From Rhodococcus sp. (in: high G+C Gram-positive bacteria) (GTDB taxonomy: Bacteria; Actinomycetota; Actinomycetes; Mycobacteriales; Mycobacteriaceae), in contig JAAYXN010000049.1 of the NCBI GenBank assembly GCA_012515885.1, forward strand, positions 1 through 5,913: DNA of 5,913 bases. The letters run 5' to 3'. Shown piece after piece: positions 1-4,133 of the stretch (positions are counted from its first letter, which is position 1; every line of letters starts with the position of its first letter). The notes beneath the pieces were generated by a model, which did not search any database, was not told the DNA's origin, and saw only the letters and a program-made list of their open reading frames with translations. The position numbers and the translations under genes were made by a program.

Positions 1-43
1 CCGCGTTCCAGGCGAGCGCCATAGGCCACTAGGCGAATCCTCC
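1..43 (-). tRNA. tRNA-Ser(GGA), 5' part only, cut by the left window edge
   Basis: Read on the minus strand from 43, the sequence has a 7-nt acceptor strand GGAGGAT, a D arm GCC...GGC, and an anticodon arm CTCGC-CTGGAAC-GCGG whose 7-nt loop holds GGA, which decodes UCC/UCU. This matches the 5' half of bacterial class II tRNA-Ser. The 3' half (end of the anticodon stem, long variable arm, T arm, acceptor 3' strand) lies outside the window, so length and CCA status cannot be seen. The lipoprotein gene ends 57 bases upstream on the same strand, so read-through transcription is possible. Confidence 0.88.
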
Positions 44-100
44 GTGGAGGAGCATACCGAAAGACTCGCCAAGACTGGTAAACGGGCTGATCAGCGCGGT

Positions 101-598
101 CTACTTGGACCACGCCAGGTTCTCTAGCACCTCTTCAGCGAGGGGGACGACGCGGTTGCAGGACGTATCAGGGTTGGCCATCGCATCAAAACCGAACTTG
201 CCTTCCACCGTCACCACGCCGGAATCGGTTTCGAACTCGATGGTGCACTGATATTTGCTTTCAGCCAGCACCCGGCCTTTCTGGCCGACGACGTCGATGG
301 TGCGCAGTTCCGGCAGATCCTGCGGCGACGAGTTGAGAGCGACCGACACGGTGTTCATTTGCTCCACCGAACCCCACAGGCATGAGGTGTCGCCGTTGAC
401 GCTGCTGGCGGTGCCTTCGGTGATGCCCGTCGTTAATAGCGGTTCCAGCGTTGCGGGGTCAGCGAGGTCGCAGGAGCTTGCCGAGTTCCACTGCACCGGT
501 TCGGGGGCTGGGGTTTCGTCGCCACCGTTCGAGCAAGCGGTCAGGGCTGCGGCCGCGGTCAGCAGTGCGGCTGCGGAGACCGCCTTGAGTGATTTCAT
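101..598 (-). CDS. Secreted lipoprotein, DUF3558-like, function unknown
   Basis: The product has a typical lipoprotein signal peptide: a start with lysines (MKSLK), a hydrophobic alanine/leucine run, and the lipobox LTAC, followed by SNGGDE and a Pro/Glu-rich linker. The lipidated cysteine is residue 22 from the start used here. The mature domain of about 140 residues has an SSCDLADP motif, an SCLW motif and two further cysteines near the C-terminus, so two disulfide bonds are likely. The early CDL..P plus C.W pattern resembles actinobacterial DUF3558 lipoproteins; that assignment is by eye. The protein should sit on the outer face of the cytoplasmic membrane. Two in-frame ATGs, 602-604 and 596-598, are possible. 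The second was chosen because GGGAT lies a few bases upstream of it, whereas the first has no Shine-Dalgarno in range; the first would add only Met-Ala. The gene diverges from ffs and points toward the tRNA-Ser. Confidence 0.85.
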   Translation of the reverse strand: MKSLKAVSAAALLTAAAALTACSNGGDETPAPEPVQWNSASSCDLADPATLEPLLTTGITEGTASSVNGDTSCLWGSVEQMNTVSVALNSSPQDLPELRTIDVVGQKGRVLAESKYQCTIEFETDSGVVTVEGKFGFDAMANPDTSCNRVVPLAEEVLENLAWSK

Positions 599-637
599 CG
601 CCATCCCATCGTTGTTAGCAGCTGATCCCGACGGGCG

Positions 638-665
638 ACGTTAACACCGCTATCGAGTTTGTCGA
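638..665 (-). promoter_or_regulatory. Candidate promoter of the lipoprotein gene
   Basis: On the minus strand a TCGACA -35-like box (660-665) is separated by 16 bases from TAACGT (638-643), which fits the actinobacterial TAnnnT -10 pattern. Transcription would start near 631, giving a leader of about 30 bases. This is matched by eye only. Confidence 0.35.
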
Positions 666-691
666 GTCGGAGGCCGCTGACCGGGGTGAGT

Positions 692-720
692 CACCGGGCG
701 CGGCCAGAAGCGTCTACACT
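692..720 (+). promoter_or_regulatory. Candidate ffs promoter
   Basis: TACACT at 715-720 fits the TAnnnT -10 pattern and would place the start near 727, exactly where the closing stem of the SRP RNA begins (G728). The -35 region (about 692-697, CACCGG) is weak, as is common in this group. A short palindrome GGTGAGTCACC (685-695) overlaps the -35 area. Confidence 0.45.
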
Positions 721-723
721 TTG

Positions 724-816
724 CGATGGATCCCGCGCGGCGCGCATCCTGTGAACTCCCCCAGGGCCGGAAGGCAGCAAGGGTCAACGGGCTCTGCCGG
801 GTGCGCGGGGTCCCCT
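724..816 (+). ncRNA. ffs: Small signal recognition particle RNA (4.5S RNA)
   Basis: This is the RNA scaffold of the SRP, which binds Ffh and delivers ribosomes making membrane or secreted proteins to FtsY. Its conserved apical domain is present: stem GCC/GGC (766-768/773-775) closed by the GGAA tetraloop at 769-772, followed by the AGCA side of the symmetric Ffh-binding loop (776-779). The RNA is closed by an 11-bp stem, 728-738 paired with 803-813, with one G-U pair. The size of about 90 nt fits the short bacterial SRP RNA without an Alu domain. Exact ends are inferred from the stem and the -10 box. No U-tract terminator follows before aspT, so the two may share a transcript that is then processed. 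Confidence 0.96.
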
Positions 817-831
817 AAACGCTTCACATAC

Positions 832-852
832 CCGACCACTGTCGGTGAAAGG
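832..852 (+). promoter_or_regulatory. aspT ribosome binding site with a leader hairpin
   Basis: GAAAGG (847-852) lies 9 bases before the ATG at 862 and decides that start. Just upstream is a short hairpin, CCGAC (832-836), loop CACT, GTCGG (841-845). It can extend past a 5-nt bulge by TTCA (823-826) pairing with TGAA (846-849), which would cover the first bases of the ribosome binding site. Whether it regulates is not known. Confidence 0.5.
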
Positions 853-861
853 CCGCTCCGG

Positions 862-2151
862 ATGCCTAGCCAAACCCAGATTGGGTTGATGAGCCATGAG
901 GAACTCCAGACCGAGCATCAGCAGCAAGCTGCTAACTATGAGCAGCTGAAAACCGAGAAACTCACTCTCGACCTGACCCGCGGCAAACCGTCCCCGGAGC
1001 AGTTGGACCTGTCTAATGACTTGCTGATGCTGCCAGGTGCGGGCGAGTTCAAGGACGATTCGGGCACGGACTGCCGCAACTATGGTGGTTTGACGGGCCT
1101 GCTGGGGTTGCGTAAGATTTTCGGCGAACTCCTGGGAATTCCTGCATCCAACTTGTTGGCGGGCGGCAACGCGAGCCTGGAAATCATGCACGACCTCGTC
1201 GTGTTCTCCCTGCTGCACGGCACGGTGGATTCGCCGCGGCCGTGGTCGCAGGAGCCGGTCGTCAAGTTCTTGTGCCCGTCGCCGGGGTATGACCGTCATT
1301 TCGCGATCACTGAGACGTTCGGTGTCGAGATGATTCCGGTCGCGATGAACCCGGATGGCCCCGACATGGCGGAGGTCACTCGCCTTGTGGGTGCGGATCC
1401 GCAGATCAAGGGCATGTGGGTTGTTCCCACGTACTCGAACCCGACGGGCGCGGTGTATTCGGAGGACATCGTCCGCGAGTTGGCGTCGATGCCGACGGCG
1501 GCTCCTGATTTCCGGTTGTTCTGGGACAACGCTTACGCGGTGCATCCACTGTTCGGCGACACTGCACCTGCCTATGACGTGCTCGGTATGGCCGCTGAGG
1601 CGGGCTACCCGAACCGGCCGCTGGTGTTGGCGTCGACGTCGAAGATCACGTTTGCCGGTGCTGGTGTGTCGTTCTTTGGTAGTTCGACGGAGAACCTGGC
1701 CTGGTACCAGCAGCATTACGGCAAGAAGAGCATCGGCCCGGACAAGGTTAATCAGCTTCGGCATCTGCGTTTCTTCGGTGACGCGGACGGTGTTCGTGCG
1801 CACATGGAGCGTCACCGGGAGCTGCTTGCCCCGAAGTTTGAGCTGGTTCTGCGGATCCTTGAGGATCGTCTGGGTGCGTCGAAGGTGGCGTCGTGGACGG
1901 AGCCGAAGGGCGGCTATTTCATTAGCCTCGATGTGCCGGAGGGCACGGCGGCCCGCGTCATCGACTTGGCGAAAGATGCTGGTATTGCGTTGACGGCTGC
2001 TGGTTCAGCGTTCCCGTACCGCAATGATCCTGAGGACACGAACATCCGCATCGCTCCCAGCTACCCGTCTTTGGATGAGCTGGATAAGGCGATGAATGGT
2101 CTAGCCACCTGCGTCCTGCTAGCTGCGACCGAACAGCGGCTCGCCGAGTAA
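862..2151 (+). CDS. aspT: Aspartate aminotransferase, MocR-like PLP enzyme (AspT type)
   Basis: This is a cytoplasmic PLP-dependent fold-type I aminotransferase that exchanges amino groups between aspartate/oxaloacetate and glutamate/2-oxoglutarate. The 429-residue product shows the expected PLP site: RNYGG (72-76), SNPTG (192-196, Asn to the PLP hydroxyl), WDNAY (221-225, Asp to the pyridine nitrogen), STSKITFAGAG with Lys261 as Schiff-base lysine, and NIRIAPS with Arg396 as the likely substrate carboxylate binder. Length and sequence match the family of C. glutamicum AspT and M. tuberculosis Rv3722c, as recalled. The start at 862 has GAAAGG 9 bases upstream. An open frame extends back to 721 but crosses the SRP RNA gene, so it is not coding. 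ATG 889 is in frame but lacks a ribosome binding site. A hairpin ends the gene 18 bases after the stop. Confidence 0.94.
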   Translation: MPSQTQIGLMSHEELQTEHQQQAANYEQLKTEKLTLDLTRGKPSPEQLDLSNDLLMLPGAGEFKDDSGTDCRNYGGLTGLLGLRKIFGELLGIPASNLLAGGNASLEIMHDLVVFSLLHGTVDSPRPWSQEPVVKFLCPSPGYDRHFAITETFGVEMIPVAMNPDGPDMAEVTRLVGADPQIKGMWVVPTYSNPTGAVYSEDIVRELASMPTAAPDFRLFWDNAYAVHPLFGDTAPAYDVLGMAAEAGYPNRPLVLASTSKITFAGAGVSFFGSSTENLAWYQQHYGKKSIGPDKVNQLRHLRFFGDADGVRAHMERHRELLAPKFELVLRILEDRLGASKVASWTEPKGGYFISLDVPEGTAARVIDLAKDAGIALTAAGSAFPYRNDPEDTNIRIAPSYPSLDELDKAMNGLATCVLLAATEQRLAE

Positions 2152-2168
2152 GTACTTCAGCTGTTCAC

Positions 2169-2200
2169 GGCGCCCCACTCGATCCTTTGAGTGGGGCGCC
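2169..2200. terminator. Strong hairpin terminator between convergent aspT and vapC
   Basis: GGCGCCCCACTC (2169-2180) and GAGTGGGGCGCC (2189-2200) form a perfect 12-bp GC-rich stem with an 8-nt loop, 18 bases after the aspT stop. Neither side has a U tract, which is usual for actinobacterial terminators. It sits between convergent genes, so it could stop transcription from both; it is 62 bases beyond the vapC stop. Confidence 0.8.
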
Positions 2201-2261
2201 GCAGCGTGTGTCGATTGCCTAATTCCTATGCGAACGCGAGATCTAAGTTGACCCGGACTTT

Positions 2262-2663
2262 CTAGCGTCGCTCGATGAGGTGTACATCGGCTGGGGATCC
2301 GGGCACGCGAGCGAGTTTGGAATCTAGTGTGACGAGTCGGCAACGCAGGTGCTCCGCGGCGGCGAGGTACGCAGCGTCATATGAGGTTGCGTTGGCGGCG
2401 AGTTCGCGCACACGCGGCAATAGGAGTCGAAACGGGATGGACGCGATGCGGAGACTCCCAAGGGTGTCGAGCTGATTAGTGAATTCTGCATCGGTGGTGA
2501 TTCCACCCAGCCATAGGCCACGTAGTGCGCTAGCGGTTTCGACTAGGAGGTGTTCGGGGCCTATCCATTCTGTATCAGCAGCGAGAACGTCGCGGACTCT
2601 CAACGCTGCGCCGTTCGCATTGGTTAGTAATTCGGCGAGTGCCGACGCGTCAATAACGATCAT
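2262..2663 (-). CDS. vapC: VapC-family toxin, PIN-domain ribonuclease
   Basis: VapC toxins are Mg2+-dependent endoribonucleases that cut RNA, often tRNA or rRNA, when the antitoxin is lost. The 133-residue product is a full PIN domain. It opens with MIVIDASALAELL (Asp5), has an acidic residue in VETASALR (Glu42), SYDAAYLAAAE (Asp96) and LVTLDSKLAR (Asp114); these four acids form the usual metal-binding set, so the enzyme looks intact. The ATG overlaps the vapB stop codon by 4 bases (ATGA, 2660-2663), which couples toxin translation to the antitoxin. The RNA target cannot be read from the sequence. The symbol names the family, not a specific ortholog. Confidence 0.93.
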   Translation of the reverse strand: MIVIDASALAELLTNANGAALRVRDVLAADTEWIGPEHLLVETASALRGLWLGGITTDAEFTNQLDTLGSLRIASIPFRLLLPRVRELAANATSYDAAYLAAAEHLRCRLVTLDSKLARVPGSPADVHLIERR

Positions 2664-2935
2664 GATGTCTTGGGGGGTACGCCCCCAAGCGTGCGCTCAT
2701 CGCGTTCGCGGCGTTGTTGCTCGATGAGGTCGATGACGATATTGTCGTCGTTCCACGCATAGTCGATCTGCGGTGGCTGCCACGTACGCAGAAATTCTGC
2801 GTTGTGGGCTGCGTCAGCTTGGCGTTGCAGTAGCGCCAGTAGGTATGCCTGCAGTGATTGGCCACGCGCCTGCGCATCACGGGCAAGGGCGTCTCTCAGC
2901 TCGTCCGGCACATCGCGAATTTGGATGGCAACCAT
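2660..2935 (-). CDS. vapB: VapB/FitA-like ribbon-helix-helix antitoxin
   Basis: This 91-residue protein is the partner of the downstream VapC. The N-terminal strand MVAIQIRDVP, helix DELRDALARDAQARG and helix SLQAYLLALLQRQAD form a ribbon-helix-helix DNA-binding domain (about residues 1-40). The rest, including IDYAWNDDNIVIDLIEQQ (58-73), is acidic and likely wraps the toxin and fills its active site. The ATG at 2935 has no Shine-Dalgarno, but a TAAAGT -10 box lies 6 bases upstream, so the mRNA probably starts at the A of the ATG. A 13-bp inverted repeat over the promoter and start is the likely operator for autorepression by VapB or VapBC. The stop overlaps the vapC start. The C-terminal tail after about residue 80 (TLGGVPPKTS) looks unstructured. 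Confidence 0.92.
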   Translation of the reverse strand: MVAIQIRDVPDELRDALARDAQARGQSLQAYLLALLQRQADAAHNAEFLRTWQPPQIDYAWNDDNIVIDLIEQQRRERDERTLGGVPPKTS

Positions 2936-2961
2936 GCATGCACTTTAACATGCATGGTTGC
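2928..2961 (-). promoter_or_regulatory. vapBC promoter-operator: 13-bp perfect inverted repeat around the -10 box
   Basis: GCAACCATGCATG (2928-2940) and its exact reverse complement CATGCATGGTTGC (2949-2961) flank an 8-nt spacer. On the minus strand the spacer reads TTAAAGTG and contains the -10 hexamer TAAAGT (2942-2947). Six bases later is the vapB ATG (2933-2935), which lies in the proximal arm. A protein on this palindrome would cover the -10, the start site and the start codon. Each arm itself contains the self-complementary ATGCAT. Binding by VapB is inferred from family behaviour. Confidence 0.82.
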
Positions 2962-3072
2962 ATGTTCGGTGGATAACTTGAGCAGCCTGCGGATTCTGTC
3001 GCGAAGTCGGTGAGTGCGCACACGGTCTCGTTGCGCTTTCAGATCAGTGTGTCGTGCATCGCGGTTTCCAGC

Positions 3073-3078
3073 GATACT
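3073..3078 (+). promoter_or_regulatory. Candidate -10 box of the broken glycosylase gene
   Basis: GATACT stands 6 bases before the ATG at 3085, the spacing expected for a leaderless actinobacterial mRNA. The intervening GGAGGT looks like a ribosome binding site but touches the ATG, too close to work normally. No clear -35 is visible. Confidence 0.35.
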
Positions 3079-3084
3079 GGAGGT

Positions 3085-3224
3085 ATGGCACCTTCGTTGC
3101 ATGTGACTGGAGATTCGGACGCTGACCAGCTGCTCAGTACTGATCCGCTCGCGCTACTGATCGGGATGCTTCCTGACCAGCAGGTCGCTTAGCCATGGAA
3201 ATGGCACTCTGGCGACCGAGGACT
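3085..3224 (+). pseudogene. Remnant of an HhH-GPD base-excision DNA glycosylase gene (N-terminal end only)
   Basis: From the ATG at 3085 the frame reads about 36 residues ending at TAG 3190-3192. They include LHVTGDSDADQLLSTDPLAL and LLIGMLPDQQVA, which resemble the N-terminus of the small actinobacterial HhH-GPD base-excision repair proteins (pattern DPLALLIGMLLDQQV followed by a ME.AF segment), recalled from the family. Removing five bases, TTAGC, from the sequence after GTC restores DQQVAMEMALWRPRT, after which a second stop (TGA, 3222-3224) appears. Intact members are about 190 residues, so roughly three quarters of the gene, including the helix-hairpin-helix and catalytic Asp, is absent. 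No later fragment was recognised up to 3395. A short expressed peptide of 35 residues cannot be excluded, but decay is the better reading. The frame is also open upstream to 3010, without family similarity. Confidence 0.65.
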
Positions 3225-3298
3225 TGAACTGATCCGTTCCCTCTCGAACACGAAATCGCGAATCGGCGTTCTGCCGCATGATTCCGCCATTTCCACGG
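3193..3298. repeat. Imperfect inverted repeat, 12 of 13 bp, about 80 bases apart
   Basis: CCATGGAAATGGC (3193-3205) is matched, inverted, by GCCATTTCCACGG (3286-3298) with one mismatch. Similarity continues weakly outward: CAGGTCGCTTAG on the left against CACAGGTAGGCT read inverted on the right. The left arm lies inside the broken glycosylase codons, at the 5-base insertion. It could be a fold-back structure, a remnant of a small mobile element, or chance. No target-site duplication was identified. Confidence 0.35.
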
Positions 3299-3395
3299 AG
3301 CCTACCTGTGGATAACCGCACCGCGATTCACAACCTAGCAGCGTCGGTAGCACATGAGTAAGCACATGAAAGCGGGCCGGATCACGAGAAGCGGC
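3225..3395. other. Non-coding stretch between the gene remnant and the metal operon
   Basis: No convincing gene is seen here on either strand. It contains the right arm of an imperfect inverted repeat (3286-3298, partner 3193-3205), a perfect DnaA-box 9-mer TTATCCACA on the minus strand (3307-3315), a 9-bp direct repeat AGCACATGA (3349-3357 and 3361-3369), and a weak hairpin GGCCG/CGGCC (3375-3379/3392-3396) that overlaps the stop of the VIT gene and could be its terminator. Confidence 0.5.
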
Positions 3396-4133
3396 CTATC
3401 CGATGGCCACGCCAAAGAGTGCCCCAATGGCGTATGTGGCGATCATGGTCGCTGAGCCCATGACCACGTTCCGGAGAATTGCGCGACCGCGCGGCGCGCC
3501 ACCGAGCGCAGCGCTGATCCAACCGGTGAGGAAGAGGCCGATCACAACTGCGATGGCTGCAATCCAAACTCGGTGTCCGCCGACGGGGAGCAAGATCATG
3601 ATGAGTGGGATCAGCGCTCCAACGGCGAACGCAATGAACGATGACACGGCGGCCGCCCACGGGCTTGTGAACTCTTCATGGTCGATTCCGAGTTCGACCT
3701 CTGCGTGAGCGGCGAGAGCGTCCGTCTCGGTAAGCTGCACCGCAACCTGATGTGCGAGGTCATCTGAGAGACCCCGCTGTCGATAGAGCTCGGTGAGTTC
3801 TTCAAGCTCCTCCTCGGGCATGGTTTCGAGCTCCCACCGTTCTTTTGCGATGAGCGCTTTCTCTGTGTCTCGTTGGGTGCTCACCGAAACATACTCTCCG
3901 CCAGCCATTGAGAACGCCCCGGCAACTACGGCGGCGATACCGGCCGTCGCGATTGCCAGTACGTTGTTTGGTGTAGCGGCAGCGACACCGACGACGACAC
4001 CCGCGGTAGAGACGATGCCGTCGTTTGCGCCGAGCACCCCTGCACGTAGCCAGTTCAAACGTTGGCCCACGTTCTGCAGGTGGGCTTCGCCGGGATGCGG
4101 CGTGGTGCTTGAGTCGGATGCCATATTGTTCAT
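3396..4133 (-). CDS. VIT1/CCC1-family Fe2+/Mn2+ transporter
   Basis: This 245-residue membrane protein belongs to the vacuolar iron transporter family (DUF125), which exports Fe2+ or Mn2+ from the cytoplasm. The first membrane helix carries GANDGIVSTAGVVVGVA (35-51), the second (about 55-78) ends in SMAGGEYVSVSTQRD, both family hallmarks. A hydrophilic, Glu-rich middle part (about 90-155, with ELETMPEEELEEL at 101-113) corresponds to the cytoplasmic metal-binding domain. Three more hydrophobic helices follow (about 159-183, 188-211, 219-243), giving the usual five. It starts within the stop of the upstream P-type ATPase gene (ATGA overlap, 4130-4133), with AGGA just before; an alternative ATG at 4122-4124 has better spacing from that AGGA and would remove three residues. 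The coupling points to joint production with the ATPase and a shared metal. Confidence 0.92.
   Translation of the reverse strand: MNNMASDSSTTPHPGEAHLQNVGQRLNWLRAGVLGANDGIVSTAGVVVGVAAATPNNVLAIATAGIAAVVAGAFSMAGGEYVSVSTQRDTEKALIAKERWELETMPEEELEELTELYRQRGLSDDLAHQVAVQLTETDALAAHAEVELGIDHEEFTSPWAAAVSSFIAFAVGALIPLIMILLPVGGHRVWIAAIAVVIGLFLTGWISAALGGAPRGRAILRNVVMGSATMIATYAIGALFGVAIG

Noticed and set aside
255..644. Plus-strand open frame of 129 residues over the lipoprotein gene
   Set aside because: It is a shadow of the signal-peptide-bearing lipoprotein gene on the other strand; no domain or ribosome binding site supports it.
685..695. Palindrome GGTGAGTCACC in the -35 region of ffs
   Set aside because: 11 bp with a single-base centre is readily due to chance, and I know no regulator of ffs with this site.
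784..1815. 343-residue minus-strand open frame, Arg-rich, antisense to aspT
   Set aside because: It lies wholly inside ffs and aspT, which are well supported, and its low-complexity Arg/His content is typical of an antisense shadow in GC-rich DNA.
3010..3084. N-terminal extension of the glycosylase remnant
   Set aside because: The family-like sequence begins at about 3085; the upstream residues have no similarity, and the -10-like box at 3073-3078 falls inside this stretch.
3208..3240. Minus-strand GTTCAAGTC resembling a tRNA T-loop, hinting at a tRNA fragment or attachment site
   Set aside because: The bases flanking the loop do not form a T stem and no other tRNA arm is present; the plus strand instead continues the glycosylase codons.
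3349..3369. 9-bp direct repeat AGCACATGA with 3-nt spacer
   Set aside because: Only two short copies, no regulator or promoter to relate them to; not a CRISPR or clear operator.
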